From Chitinophagaceae bacterium (GTDB lineage: Bacteria > Bacteroidota > Bacteroidia > Chitinophagales > Chitinophagaceae): 64,000 nucleotides of DNA. Shown one piece after another: positions 25,215 through 34,826 of the stretch (the first letter of the stretch is position 1; the number at the start of each line of letters is the position of its first letter). The notes beneath the pieces are model-generated. The model was not told the DNA's origin and made no database searches. It saw only the letters and a list, made by a program, of their open reading frames with translations. The stretch is taken from positions 696,501 through 760,500 of the forward strand of contig JADKJC010000002.1 in assembly GCA_016722465.1 (NCBI GenBank). Reading direction: 5' to 3'. Made by a program: the position numbers and the translations under genes.

Positions 25215-27860
25215 TCAGCTTTTCTTCCCCTTTGGGTCATCAGCTGCAACACCTGCACCTGCACCAGGCAGTTGTTTTTGATCATCTGGTTTTATTGAGG
25301 CTTTTATCTGCAATGCCTGCTGAAATTTTTCATAAGCCTTATATACAGAATCCAGTTTAGCAATGTAAATGCTGCGGCCATGGGTGCCTGCCACCAACTC
25401 ATTTTCTCTTTCCTGTATTACCAGGTCATGCACCGGTACCCGGGGCAGGTTGCAGCCTATCGTCATAAATGTTTTGCCCATATCAAAAGATGCATACAAA
25501 CCATTGTCGCTGCCAACGTAGAGTATGTTTTCATTTTTTGCGTCTTCCCTTACTACATTCAATGGTTCTGCTGGCAGATCTGTACCCAACTGTTTCCAGG
25601 CACTGCCGTAATCTTCGCTTACAAAAAGATAAGGTGTAAAATTATCATAACGGTAGCCGTTGAGTGTGGCATATACCCTTCCTTCTTTGTACTTAGATGC
25701 TGTTACACGGCTTACCCATAACTTCGACAGGTCGGTCTTTGAAAGGCTCTGTGTAACATTGGCCATTGTCCAGGTATACCCTCCATCCTTGCTAACCTGT
25801 ATATTCCCATCATCCGTACCAATGTAGATCAAACCAAATCTTAAAGCAGATTCAGTGATGGTTGTTAATGTTCCATAAGGAACCTTGCCTTCTTTTTTAC
25901 CATTACTCAGATCCCCAGATAAGGTAACCATCTCTGCTGCTTTATTCAGGCTGCGGTGAAATTTGTTGCTTCCATAATAAAACACATCCTGGTTATGGCG
26001 GCTGAGCCAGATGGGTGTTTGCCAGTTGTAACGCAGTTTTTGTTCACCAAGGTCCTGCATGGGATGAATGTATGCAGGTTCTCCCCCATCGGTATTGGCC
26101 CTGTAATAATATCCAAACTGAAATCCTGCGTAAGCAGTTTTATTATCCCTGGTATCCACCTGCACCTGCATGCCATCGCCATCTCCAATCGGCTTCCATT
26201 TATATTCTTCCGGCTCCGCTTCTTTTTTCTCTTCAGCAAAAGAAAAATTATTACCATTGCCATCTGTATTGGAAGCACCCATCCATACGCCATTATCCTG
26301 CAGGCCGCCATACACATTGTAAGGTGTTGCATTGTCAACAGCAATGTTGTAAAACTGCCCTGCCGGAACACTGGCAGATTTAAACCATTTTTTTCCATTG
26401 TCATAAGTGATATTGCACCCCCCATCATTGCCGCCGATCCAGTGGCTGTCACGATTGGGATCGATCCAGCAACTATGCCAGTCGCCATGCGTATTGTCTT
26501 TATCTACCTGGGTAAATGTTTTGCCGCCATCATTGCTTACGATGATACCGGTGCCAAAAGTGATCACTTTATTTTCATCCGCCGGCGATACATATATCTT
26601 ACCGAAATAATACCCATAGCTGCTGAATACACCGATGTCTTTTTCATTCATTTTCTTCCAGTGCATACCGGCATCATCGCTGCGGTACACTTCACAACCA
26701 TAAATACCATCATTCTGAAACCCATCATCAGCTACCAGCCAGTCATACACATCCGTTGGTTTCAGCTTACCTGTTGCAACCAATTCCTTGAGGCCTGCAG
26801 CGGTATACTTTTTAGGGAAATCATTGTATATTAAAAATGTATCCAGCTTATTGTTATCGAGCACAGCAAATTTTTCTTTACTGATGGCTTTAAAATCTTT
26901 TACCCTGTATTTAGAAGTATCAATCTTTTTTGATGAAGTATCGGGTTTGCTGTTGATAGCATTGTTATCTACTACGGCATAAACAACCTGCGGATTTTTT
27001 TGACTTACTGCAACACCACATCTTCCAACTTTTTCGCCGGCAGGAAAACCACTGCCTGCTGCTGTAATCAACTTCCAGCTATCTCCGCCATCATAACTTT
27101 TATAAATACCACTGGTAGTTCCAAAAGGAACAAAATCCCAGGCTCTTCTTGTACGGTACCAGGCACAGGCATACAGTTCATTTGGATCTTTCAGATTGAT
27201 GTCCATTTCAACAGCACCGGTATTGTCATCTACACGTAAGGTTTGTTTCCATGTTTTACCACCATCAGTTGTTTTATACACACCCCGTTCTTTATTGGGA
27301 GAATACAAGTGGCCTAATACAGCCACCCATGCAATATAATCGTTGGCAGGATGTAAAATAATTTCGCCGATGTGATGACTTTCGGGCAAGCCAAGACATT
27401 CCCAGCTCTTACCATTGTCAGATGATTTATACACACCATTGCCACTATAGCTGCTGCGGCTGCTGTTTGCTTCGCCGGTGCCCACCCAAATCATCTTTGA
27501 TTTCCAGTTCACTGCTATATCCCCGATGCTGATCACATCTTCCTTATCAAAAAGCGGATCGAAACTCAGCCCGTTATTGGTAGTATGCCAGAGGCCGCCG
27601 GTTGCATAAGCCACATAAAATTCGGTGGGGTCGGCCGGGTTCACTTCTATATCCACCACCCTGCCATTCATTTGTGTGGGGCCTATATTGCGGAAGGAAA
27701 TATCTTTGAGCAAACTGTTTGTTTCCAGCAATTTTCTTTTCTGCAAACCGTTCATTCTTTCGGCAGCCGTAGTTGGCTTTACCTGTGCAAAGGCTGTTAA
27801 AAAAAATGCCCCGGAGAAAAGGATCAAAAAAGAAAAACTACTTTTGAGTAAATATTGCAT
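25215..27860 (-). CDS. secreted BNR/sortilin-like (VPS10-type) beta-propeller protein
   Basis: 881 residues from ATG 27860, where a clear signal peptide begins (M-Q-Y-L-L-K-S-S-F). Many Asp-box (BNR) motifs S/T-x-D-x-G-x-x-W are visible: S-S-D-N-G-K-S-W, T-T-D-G-G-K-T-W, S-Y-D-G-G-D-S-W, S-K-D-G-G-Y-T-W and others, which build one or two large propellers. Bacteroidota proteins of this kind are often annotated 'glycosyl hydrolase' or 'sortilin-like', but no catalytic residues are evident. Exported; substrate unknown. Divergent from the MORN gene at 27878, with only 17 bases between start codons. Confidence 0.8.
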   Translation of the reverse strand: MQYLLKSSFSFLILFSGAFFLTAFAQVKPTTAAERMNGLQKRKLLETNSLLKDISFRNIGPTQMNGRVVDIEVNPADPTEFYVAYATGGLWHTTNNGLSFDPLFDKEDVISIGDIAVNWKSKMIWVGTGEANSSRSSYSGNGVYKSSDNGKSWECLGLPESHHIGEIILHPANDYIAWVAVLGHLYSPNKERGVYKTTDGGKTWKQTLRVDDNTGAVEMDINLKDPNELYACAWYRTRRAWDFVPFGTTSGIYKSYDGGDSWKLITAAGSGFPAGEKVGRCGVAVSQKNPQVVYAVVDNNAINSKPDTSSKKIDTSKYRVKDFKAISKEKFAVLDNNKLDTFLIYNDFPKKYTAAGLKELVATGKLKPTDVYDWLVADDGFQNDGIYGCEVYRSDDAGMHWKKMNEKDIGVFSSYGYYFGKIYVSPADENKVITFGTGIIVSNDGGKTFTQVDKDNTHGDWHSCWIDPNRDSHWIGGNDGGCNITYDNGKKWFKSASVPAGQFYNIAVDNATPYNVYGGLQDNGVWMGASNTDGNGNNFSFAEEKKEAEPEEYKWKPIGDGDGMQVQVDTRDNKTAYAGFQFGYYYRANTDGGEPAYIHPMQDLGEQKLRYNWQTPIWLSRHNQDVFYYGSNKFHRSLNKAAEMVTLSGDLSNGKKEGKVPYGTLTTITESALRFGLIYIGTDDGNIQVSKDGGYTWTMANVTQSLSKTDLSKLWVSRVTASKYKEGRVYATLNGYRYDNFTPYLFVSEDYGSAWKQLGTDLPAEPLNVVREDAKNENILYVGSDNGLYASFDMGKTFMTIGCNLPRVPVHDLVIQERENELVAGTHGRSIYIAKLDSVYKAYEKFQQALQIKASIKPDDQKQLPGAGAGVAADDPKGKKS
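27839..27846 (+). promoter_or_regulatory. -7 element for the MORN operon, inside the divergent gene
   Basis: TACTTTTG (perfect TAnnTTTG) lies 31 bases before ATG 27878 but within the first codons of the minus-strand BNR gene. The two divergent promoters must therefore overlap each other's coding sequence. Confidence 0.5.
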
Positions 27861-27877
27861 AGAAAAATTCTTTAAAT

Positions 27878-28573
27878 ATGAAAAGCACACTATTAAAAGT
27901 AAGGCAATTGAATTTAATTATACTGTTGCTGCTACTGTTTGTGATGAAAGGAACTGCCCAGTATAAAGAATTTACCTTATCCCCCAAAGGCGATACATTG
28001 AATGCCATTGACAACAAAGGCATGAAACAGGGTAAGTGGGTAAACACCGTTGGTGAAATCCGTGGTGAGCCCGGCTATGATGAAGAAGGTTATTATAAAG
28101 ATGATAAAAAAACAGGCCCCTGGCGTAAGTACACTGCCAATGGCGATATTATTGCGATTGAAAATTATGCTTTTGGAGGTAAAGATGGCGTACAGCAATA
28201 TTTCACTTTTTTAGGCAGCCTGGAGCGACAGGAAGAATGGCGTGGTTATAACCCCGATGCACCTTATGATACCATACCAATATATGGCACCGGCAGCAAT
28301 GAAGTGGTTGATTATAAAATTGTAAAAGCAGAGCAATACAGTGTGCCACATGGTGAGTGGAAATACTTTAACCAACAGGGCCACATTATGAAAATAGAAC
28401 ATTACGACCGGGGGCAGCGATTAAAAGAAGGCGCTGATCAAAAAGCAGCTACTGCAGCAACGGTAAAAAAAGCGGAAGAAAAAACAAAACCGCAGGAAAT
28501 ACTGGACTACGAGAAAAAATACAGTAAGAAAAAACGAAAACAAATGGAGAGGGAAGGGAAAACATCCCTGTAA
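27878..28573 (+). CDS. MORN-repeat protein (YwqK-like)
   Basis: 231 residues with a signal peptide (ending G-T-A-Q, ~27). MORN-variant repeats are visible: M-K-Q-G-K-W-V-N, K-K-T-G-P-W-R-K-Y, P-H-G-E-W-K-Y-F, with Y-x-x-G/D-x-I strands between. The C-terminal ~50 residues are Lys/Glu-rich helix. Exported, probably a protein- or membrane-interaction scaffold; 'antitoxin' annotations of this family are not supported by any toxin here. First gene of a two-gene operon with the next MORN protein (34-base gap). Confidence 0.72.
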   Translation: MKSTLLKVRQLNLIILLLLLFVMKGTAQYKEFTLSPKGDTLNAIDNKGMKQGKWVNTVGEIRGEPGYDEEGYYKDDKKTGPWRKYTANGDIIAIENYAFGGKDGVQQYFTFLGSLERQEEWRGYNPDAPYDTIPIYGTGSNEVVDYKIVKAEQYSVPHGEWKYFNQQGHIMKIEHYDRGQRLKEGADQKAATAATVKKAEEKTKPQEILDYEKKYSKKKRKQMEREGKTSL

Positions 28574-28607
28574 CACCCTGTGCCTGTTTCCCAAAAAACA
28601 ACTGATC

Positions 28608-29594
28608 ATGAGCCTTATTAAGTTCATTGGGCTTACAATAGCCGCAAATTTATTTCTTGGCCTTGCTTATGGGCAGGCACCAATCCCTGTAAAGCACTAT
28701 GTAGATTACAATGAAAAAGAAACCAGCGCCGGTAAAGCCAGTTATTGGTTCATTGTTTATAAAAAACAACCTGCTGATACACTCTGGCTGAGAGAAATGT
28801 ACTTTAATATAAACAATCCCCCCCTGGCATCCATTGGATATTGCAGAGACTCACTCGGCTTAATAAAACATGGCGATTTTATCCACTACAGTGCAACCAA
28901 TAAAAAAACCCGTGTTGCACAATATAAAGAAGGCAAAAAAACCGGTATATGGAATTTCTGGACTGAAGCTGGCCAGCTAAGTGGACAGTATAGTTATATG
29001 AATGATATACTTGCAGGCAAAACAATTTCCTGGTATAAAAATGGACAGGTCTGTGATTCTTTTCCCCTGGATAACGAAGGAGCCGGCAAGGGCTGGGGAT
29101 ATTATGAAGATGGCCGGATAAGGTATGAAGGGATGTTTAAAAAAGGGGTTAAGGAAGGTGAATGGAATTACTATTACGATACGCCCACAACTCAGAAAAG
29201 CATGGTAATCTTTTTTGTGAATGATCAAATAAAAAAATCAACTTGTTTCAAAGAAAATGGGGCAGCGCAGGAAGAAAATTGTGTTTACGAAAAAGAAGCG
29301 GAATTTCCCGGGGGCAACAGTGAATGGATAAATTACCTCACGAAATCACTTCAGAAGGTAAAGGTTGAAAAGTACATTACCACACCAGGTAAGTACCAGG
29401 TATATATCAAATTTATGATTGACAAAAACGGAACCGTTTCGGATGTAGAAATTGAAAATCCAAAAAATGAAGAACTGGATAAAAAAGCGTATATGATTAT
29501 AAAGAAAAGCCCCGAATGGATACCCGCCGTTCAATACAATCAAAAAGTAAATGCTTACAGGCGGCAACCAATTACATTTATTACCGACTATTAG
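28608..29594 (+). CDS. MORN-repeat protein with TonB-like C-terminal domain
   Basis: 328 residues, signal peptide (ending A-Y-G-Q, ~22). Residues ~85-225 hold MORN-type repeats (H-G-D-F-I-H-Y, K-T-G-I-W-N-F-W, K-G-W-G-Y-Y, K-E-G-E-W-N-Y-Y). Residues ~235-328 match the TonB C-terminal fold used in Bacteroidota periplasmic proteins: E-F-P-G-G-N at the start, Y-I-K-F-M-I-D-K-N-G-T-V, then S-P-E-W-I-P-A-V. It lacks a membrane anchor, so it is unlikely to be an energy transducer; a periplasmic binding role is more likely. Terminator directly downstream. Confidence 0.75.
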   Translation: MSLIKFIGLTIAANLFLGLAYGQAPIPVKHYVDYNEKETSAGKASYWFIVYKKQPADTLWLREMYFNINNPPLASIGYCRDSLGLIKHGDFIHYSATNKKTRVAQYKEGKKTGIWNFWTEAGQLSGQYSYMNDILAGKTISWYKNGQVCDSFPLDNEGAGKGWGYYEDGRIRYEGMFKKGVKEGEWNYYYDTPTTQKSMVIFFVNDQIKKSTCFKENGAAQEENCVYEKEAEFPGGNSEWINYLTKSLQKVKVEKYITTPGKYQVYIKFMIDKNGTVSDVEIENPKNEELDKKAYMIIKKSPEWIPAVQYNQKVNAYRRQPITFITDY

Positions 29595-29601
29595 AAAAAT
29601 A

Positions 29602-29632
29602 AAAAAGGGAGAAATAAACTCCCTTTTTATTT
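29602..29632. terminator. bidirectional intrinsic terminator
   Basis: AAAAAGGGAG (29602-29611) pairs with CTCCCTTTTT (29619-29628), with T-rich DNA after it on either strand. It separates the MORN operon from the convergent M1 peptidase. Confidence 0.75.
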
Positions 29633-29651
29633 TCTTGATTTATCTTCAGTG

Positions 29652-32021
29652 TTACTTTATTTCTCTTTGCATGGCATTCACATTGCCGCTGGCGCCACCT
29701 CTTGCATTGCCATTCTTTGACTTAAACAACTGGAACTTACCCGGTGTTTCTACCACAGGCCAACCATTGTTACTTTCATTGATGTCGGCTGTTTCTCTCA
29801 TCGGATCTAATTTTACTGAAACCACTTCTTTATCTTTTAAAAACACTTTGGTTACCGTATTCTCATTTTTTCGCCAAACCTGCACCGGTACTCTGTCAAC
29901 TTCTTTTGTTCCGTCTTTGTAGGTCCATTCAATAATGACCGGCATCACCAGGCCGCCTTTATTGCTGAAAGTGAGTTCGTATAAATTTTTATTTCCTGCA
30001 AGGTTTATTTTTTGTTCTTCGGTAAAAGTATCTGGTACTTCAACGGGTTGCTGAATTTCAACCGGAGTATTATCCACTTTTGCAAGGCCACGGTCGTAGT
30101 GCCAGTAAAAATCTCTCAGGCTGCTGTCGGCATCTGTTGCAAATACTATACGTTTATCTTCCCTGTTTCGGATTTTAGAAATATCATCAAAGCTGTTGAG
30201 TATTGGCTCGGGTATTGTTTTGGTAGATTTGACTGCGCCAGGTTTAGGATTCCCACCTTCTAATGATAAACGGGACCATTTAACGGTGTCCAGTGAAATA
30301 TCTACAGGGTCAATGTTATAAAACCAACCACGCCAGAACCAGTCAAGGTCTTCTGCAGTTGCATCTTCCATTGTTCTGAAAAAATCAGCGGGTGTGGGAT
30401 GTTTAAATGCCCAGCGCCTTGCATATTCTTTAAAGGCATAATCAAAGAGTTCTCTTCCAATGATGGTTTCCCTTAAAATATTCAACCCGGTGGCTGGCTT
30501 GGCGTAAGCATTGGAACCGAACTGCACAATATTATCACTGTTGGTCATGATGGGCTCCAGCTGGTCTTTGGGCAACTTCATATAATCAACAATTTTATAA
30601 GCCGGGCCACGGCCCACAGGAAATTTATTGTCCCATAATTCTTCGGTGAGGTATTGCGTAAAAGTATTCAGCCCTTCATCCATCCAGCTCCATTGCCTTT
30701 CGTCGCTGTTGATGATCATCGGGAAAAAATTATGGCCCACTTCATGAATCACCACACCAATCATCCCGTTCTTTGTTCCTTCGCTGTAAGTACCATCTTT
30801 TTCACAACGGCCATAGTTAAAGCAAATCATCGGGTATTCCATTCCACTGGCAGCTTCAATGCTTTGCGCCACAGGGTATGGATAAGGAATGGTGAATGCA
30901 GAATATGATTTGATGGTGTGTGCAACCAACCTGGTGCTGTACCTGCGGTAAAGATTGTAAGCTTCCTTTCCATAAGCACTCATACACATTACTTTCTTTC
31001 CCTCAACGTTTGCCGGCATGGCATCCCAGATAAATTTACGGCTGCTGCCCCATGCAAAATCACGAACCATATCGGCTTTAAATATCCAGGTCTTCCTGGC
31101 AGTTGATTTTATTTTCTCTTTGGCAGTTGCTTCATCGAGTGTTACGATCTCTGTTACCTCTTTGGCCGTTTGTGCTGCATTCCATCTTTGTAATTCTTTG
31201 GCATTTAAAACAAGCGGATAATTCTGGCATTGCCCTGTTGCCATCACTACATGATCAGCAGGCACCGTCATCGCAACTTTAAAATTACCAAAGGTCAATG
31301 CAAACTCTGCCCCGCCTGAAAACTGGTGATTTTGCCAGCCCTGAAAATCACTGTATACACAAAGGCGTGGATACCATTGAGACATCGTGAAAAGGTCATT
31401 GCCATCTTCGGCGAAATATTCATACCCGCCACGGCCGCCACTTTTAATGCGGTTAACGATATTGTAATTCCATTCCACTTTAAAAATAAACTGCTGCCCG
31501 GGTTTTAACGATTGCGGCAGTTCAACCCTCATCATGGTTTTGTTGATGGTATACTTTAATGCCTTACCCAATGCATCTGTTACTTTCAGAATATTATCGC
31601 CGTATTCCGTATCCAATTCACCACTCATTCTTTTCAGCTCTGCATCTGAAATGCTGCCCGGCATGGTGCTGCTGCTTTGGTAGCCGGCATTGTTTTTTGT
31701 GCTGTGCTCATTCTCATCCAGCTGCAGCCACAGGTAAGTAAGTATATCGGGTGAATTATTAAAATAGGTGATGGTTTCTTTTCCATTCAGCCTGTGGGCG
31801 GGCTCATCCAGTTCGCAAACAATATCATAATCGCAACGTTGCTGCCAGTATTTAGCGCCGGGGGCGCCGCTGGCTGTTCTGTATTCGTTGGGAGTTGGCA
31901 GGATGGTTCCCAGTTGTTCAAACCTGTTACCGTGATTGCTGCCGGGATTAGTCCTGGTATCCTGCGCATGGATGTACTGCAGGAAAGAAAATAGAAAGCT
32001 GACAACAAGGAGTTTTCTCAT
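29652..32021 (-). CDS. M1 family zinc metallopeptidase, exported
   Basis: 789 residues from ATG 32021, where the signal peptide (M-R-K-L-L-V-V-S-F) begins. The M1 zinc site is complete: H-E-V-G-H followed 18 residues later by the Glu in W-M-D-E-G-L-N-T-F. The substrate-binding G-x-M-E-N is replaced by G-M-E-Y-P, usual in this Bacteroidota subgroup. The C-terminal part is beta-rich, without a T9SS domain. Gluzincin peptidase, probably acting in the periplasm or at the surface. HupE- and DUF6702-type genes lie upstream, a linkage often seen in Bacteroidota. Confidence 0.87.
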   Translation of the reverse strand: MRKLLVVSFLFSFLQYIHAQDTRTNPGSNHGNRFEQLGTILPTPNEYRTASGAPGAKYWQQRCDYDIVCELDEPAHRLNGKETITYFNNSPDILTYLWLQLDENEHSTKNNAGYQSSSTMPGSISDAELKRMSGELDTEYGDNILKVTDALGKALKYTINKTMMRVELPQSLKPGQQFIFKVEWNYNIVNRIKSGGRGGYEYFAEDGNDLFTMSQWYPRLCVYSDFQGWQNHQFSGGAEFALTFGNFKVAMTVPADHVVMATGQCQNYPLVLNAKELQRWNAAQTAKEVTEIVTLDEATAKEKIKSTARKTWIFKADMVRDFAWGSSRKFIWDAMPANVEGKKVMCMSAYGKEAYNLYRRYSTRLVAHTIKSYSAFTIPYPYPVAQSIEAASGMEYPMICFNYGRCEKDGTYSEGTKNGMIGVVIHEVGHNFFPMIINSDERQWSWMDEGLNTFTQYLTEELWDNKFPVGRGPAYKIVDYMKLPKDQLEPIMTNSDNIVQFGSNAYAKPATGLNILRETIIGRELFDYAFKEYARRWAFKHPTPADFFRTMEDATAEDLDWFWRGWFYNIDPVDISLDTVKWSRLSLEGGNPKPGAVKSTKTIPEPILNSFDDISKIRNREDKRIVFATDADSSLRDFYWHYDRGLAKVDNTPVEIQQPVEVPDTFTEEQKINLAGNKNLYELTFSNKGGLVMPVIIEWTYKDGTKEVDRVPVQVWRKNENTVTKVFLKDKEVVSVKLDPMRETADINESNNGWPVVETPGKFQLFKSKNGNARGGASGNVNAMQREIK

Positions 32022-32139
32022 GTTATTTTTTGATATGAATTTTAAAATATAAAACACGGTGTTTATAAATGTATCATTTTTTGTTATCCGAACAAATCAG
32101 GTACTACTCATAATTTTATTACTGATATGTTCCATTGTT

Positions 32140-32715
32140 TTATGGCCATCTGTCTACCGCCATTTGAGAAGCGATCAACAGGCAGATGGCGGACAAGCCT
32201 GTTACCCACCATGTTCTTTGCATTTTCAGTTTATCAACCAATAAAAAACTGGCAGATAAAATAACTGAAACCAGTGCAATTTGACCCACTTCCAGTCCAA
32301 GGTTAAAACTCAGTAATGGCAATGCGATTTTGTCGTCTTTCGACAGCATAAAACGAATGGTATTGGCAAAGCCCATCCCATGTATCAAACCAAAGAACAA
32401 AGCCAGGAAATAATTTAACCTTAATGAACGTGCCGAAAAATTCTTCACAAAAAAATTAAATACGGCTGTAGCAATAATGGTACAGGGAATCAGGAACTCC
32501 ACCCACCTGTCGCTCACCCTCACCACATCATACACACTCAGCGCAAGGGTTAAAGAGTGACCGATGGTGAATGCGGTTACCAATACCAGTACCTGCTTCC
32601 AGTTACGCAAAAGATAAATAGCCGATAAGGCCAATACAAATAAAATGTGATCCAATGCACTGATGCTGATGATATGGTGCCATCCCGTACTGAAGTATAA
32701 AGCGAAATCATTCAC
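32140..32715 (-). CDS. HupE/UreJ-type membrane protein
   Basis: 191 residues with six hydrophobic segments. HupE/UreJ_2 landmarks: G-W-H-H-I near the N-terminus, D-H-I-L-F-V-L, F-T-I-G-H-S-L-T-L in TM3, and G-L-I-H-G-M-G-F-A in TM5; the His residues in these motifs could bind nickel or another metal. The classical family is linked to hydrogenase or urease nickel supply, neither of which is in this window. The divergent DUF6702 gene is a frequent partner. Confidence 0.8.
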   Translation of the reverse strand: MNDFALYFSTGWHHIISISALDHILFVLALSAIYLLRNWKQVLVLVTAFTIGHSLTLALSVYDVVRVSDRWVEFLIPCTIIATAVFNFFVKNFSARSLRLNYFLALFFGLIHGMGFANTIRFMLSKDDKIALPLLSFNLGLEVGQIALVSVILSASFLLVDKLKMQRTWWVTGLSAICLLIASQMAVDRWP

Positions 32716-32724
32716 AATTCATTG

Positions 32725-32755
32725 TTGGTTTTGGTGCAAGCGAAGGTTATTTTTG
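32725..32755 (+). promoter_or_regulatory. promoter for the DUF6702 gene
   Basis: TTG at 32725-32727 and TATTTTTG at 32748-32755 have a 20-base spacer, the expected Bacteroidota arrangement. The transcript would start near 32760, about 40 bases before ATG 32801. Confidence 0.65.
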
Positions 32756-32800
32756 CCAAATATCCTTATTCTCATTTTGATTTAATAATTGATTTTGTAT

Positions 32801-33322
32801 ATGGTATCACTGCTTTATAAATGGTTACTGGCTTTTGTGCTGATGACTGGCCCAGAAAAGCCTGCCGTACCATGGGCTGCAGCTCATCCCATTTTTTTGA
32901 GTGTTACACAGATTGAACACAATGCAAAAGAGAAAACACTGGAAGTAAGCTGTAAGTTATTTACGGATGACTTTGAAAAAACATTGCGGCAGCATTACAG
33001 TGATAAAATTGAACTGTTGAATGAACCGGCAAAAAAGCAAATGAACATTATTGTAAATGATTACATACAAAAACATTTTTCAATAAAAGCAGATGGCAAG
33101 CCGGTTATATTGCAGTTTATAGGATTTGAGCAGGAAGAAGAAGGCATTATTAGCTATTTCCAGGCCAGCAATATTGCATCAGTAAAAAAAATTACGGTGT
33201 TCAATAACCTCCTGTATGAATACAAAACTGAGCAGATGGGGATCATTCACGCCATTGTAAACGGCAACAGGAAAAGTACCCGGCTAAACAATCCTGATGC
33301 GAATGCTGAATTTGAATTTTAG
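32801..33322 (+). CDS. DUF6702 family exported protein
   Basis: 173 residues from ATG 32801; a TTG four codons upstream is less likely. A signal-like hydrophobic segment (~5-17) leads into A-H-P-I-F-L-S-V-T-Q-I-E-H-N, the hallmark start of DUF6702. The end N-P-D-A-N-A-E-F-E-F is also typical. Periplasmic, unknown function. Its divergent neighbour HupE suggests a shared metal-related role, which is inference only. Confidence 0.75.
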   Translation: MVSLLYKWLLAFVLMTGPEKPAVPWAAAHPIFLSVTQIEHNAKEKTLEVSCKLFTDDFEKTLRQHYSDKIELLNEPAKKQMNIIVNDYIQKHFSIKADGKPVILQFIGFEQEEEGIISYFQASNIASVKKITVFNNLLYEYKTEQMGIIHAIVNGNRKSTRLNNPDANAEFEF

Positions 33323-33407
33323 ATACGGGCGAGTTGGGAATGGTAAGTGGATAGTGGGTAAAGAATCATTGAATGACTGCCCCACTTTAATAATTTAGCA
33401 GGCAGCA

Positions 33408-34712
33408 TTACTCATTATCTTCCATATCATTTTTTACATCCTCCGGTATTTTCACCAGCAGTTTATCAATTCGCTGCCCATCCATATCAATGATCTCAAA
33501 AGAGAAGCCACGCCAGTCAAAGGTATCGCCGGTTTTGGGTATCCGTTCCAGTTCATGCAGCACAAAACCCGCCACCGTATCAAACTGGTGCTCATCTTCA
33601 TTCATCCATTCTGTTTTTTCAAAATGGCTGAGGAAATCATAGAACGTAATTTGTGCATCTGCCAAATAAGTGCCATCTGCCCTTTCGGTGATTTCGTATT
33701 CCTCCTGCCCTGTTTGTGGCACATCACCAACAATGGCTTCCAGTATATCGTTCAGGGTGATCATTCCCTCCAGCGTGCCATATTCATTTACAATAAAGCA
33801 ACTGTGAATTCGGGTGGTTTTTATTTTCTCCAGCAATTGGTACGGGGTGTTATTTTCCGGCACAAACAAAGCAGGCTTTATCATGTCAGCCAGTTTCATT
33901 TGTTCATCGGCCTTCAGTAATTCTTTGATGTAGATGATACCTTTGATGTCATCCACCGTTTTATCACACACCGGGTATGTTGAGTAAATGATATCGCCTG
34001 CCTTATCAATGATTGTTTGCACCGTATCATCCATATCAAACCAAACAATTTCTGTGCGGTGTGTCATCAGCCCGGTGATCTTACGGTCGCCCAAATGGAA
34101 GACCCTTTCAATAATTTCTTTTTCTTCCTCTTCAATGGTGCCGTGTTCACTGCCTTCGGTTATCATGGCCTTTATTTCTTCTTCCGTTACGGCATTGTCG
34201 GTAGATGGTTTGATATTAAACAATTTAAAGATCAGCGTACTGATGGTATTAAGCAACCACACAATGGGATAAGTTATGGCAGATAAAAAATTCATTGGCC
34301 CTGCCACCAGCCGGGCAATTTTTTCTGCCCTTAGTAAACCAATCCGCTTGGGAACCAGCTCACCCAATATGATGGAGAGAAAGGTAACGAGCATTACGAT
34401 AAGCACTGTTGAAACCGTTTCTGCATAGGGCTTGAGCAAATCTATTTTTTCTACAAAGGGCTGCAGGTCTTTGCTGAATTTTTCCCCTGAGTACACACCC
34501 GTTAAAATTGAGATCAGCGTAATACCGATCTGTGCGGTTGATAAGAATTTCTCCGGATTTTCAGTAAGATGAAGTGCTGCCTTTGCCTGTGCATCGCCTT
34601 TATTGGCCATGCTCTCCAGCCGGCCTTTACGGGCACTCACCAGCGCTATTTCACTCATTGTAAAGAGCCCGTTAACAATGATCAATATAAATAAAATGAT
34701 AATTTCTGCCAT
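33408..34712 (-). CDS. CNNM/CorC-type (hemolysin family) membrane protein
   Basis: 434 residues. DUF21/CNNM transmembrane domain at ~1-185 (N-G-L-F-T-M-S-E-I-A-L-V, Q-I-G-I-T-L, G-E-L-V-P-K-R-I), two CBS domains at ~200-330 (M-T-H-R-T-E-I-V-W and L-E-G-M-I-T-L-N-D-I-L-E-A-I-V-G-D), then a CorC_HlyC domain at ~345-430. Relatives act in Mg2+/Co2+ transport or export; 'hemolysin' is a historical label. Monocistronic. Confidence 0.88.
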   Translation of the reverse strand: MAEIIILFILIIVNGLFTMSEIALVSARKGRLESMANKGDAQAKAALHLTENPEKFLSTAQIGITLISILTGVYSGEKFSKDLQPFVEKIDLLKPYAETVSTVLIVMLVTFLSIILGELVPKRIGLLRAEKIARLVAGPMNFLSAITYPIVWLLNTISTLIFKLFNIKPSTDNAVTEEEIKAMITEGSEHGTIEEEEKEIIERVFHLGDRKITGLMTHRTEIVWFDMDDTVQTIIDKAGDIIYSTYPVCDKTVDDIKGIIYIKELLKADEQMKLADMIKPALFVPENNTPYQLLEKIKTTRIHSCFIVNEYGTLEGMITLNDILEAIVGDVPQTGQEEYEITERADGTYLADAQITFYDFLSHFEKTEWMNEDEHQFDTVAGFVLHELERIPKTGDTFDWRGFSFEIIDMDGQRIDKLLVKIPEDVKNDMEDNE

Positions 34713-34826
34713 GTTTTGGTGTAACCGCTGTCGTTTAATTTAACCGGTCAATCGTTGCAAATATCCGGAATCTGCATTAAATATGAGTTTTAATACATCT
34801 CTGCATAAAAAATGCGAAGCCATTCT

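Noticed and set aside
25956..26834. A 292-codon open frame on the plus strand inside the BNR-repeat gene
   Set aside because: It is exactly antisense to a clearly coding, conserved protein, its translation has no domain or normal composition, and the sense gene explains the open frame.
27878..28573. Toxin-antitoxin system based on the 'YwqK antitoxin' label of MORN proteins
   Set aside because: Both MORN proteins have signal peptides and no toxin-like gene is adjacent.
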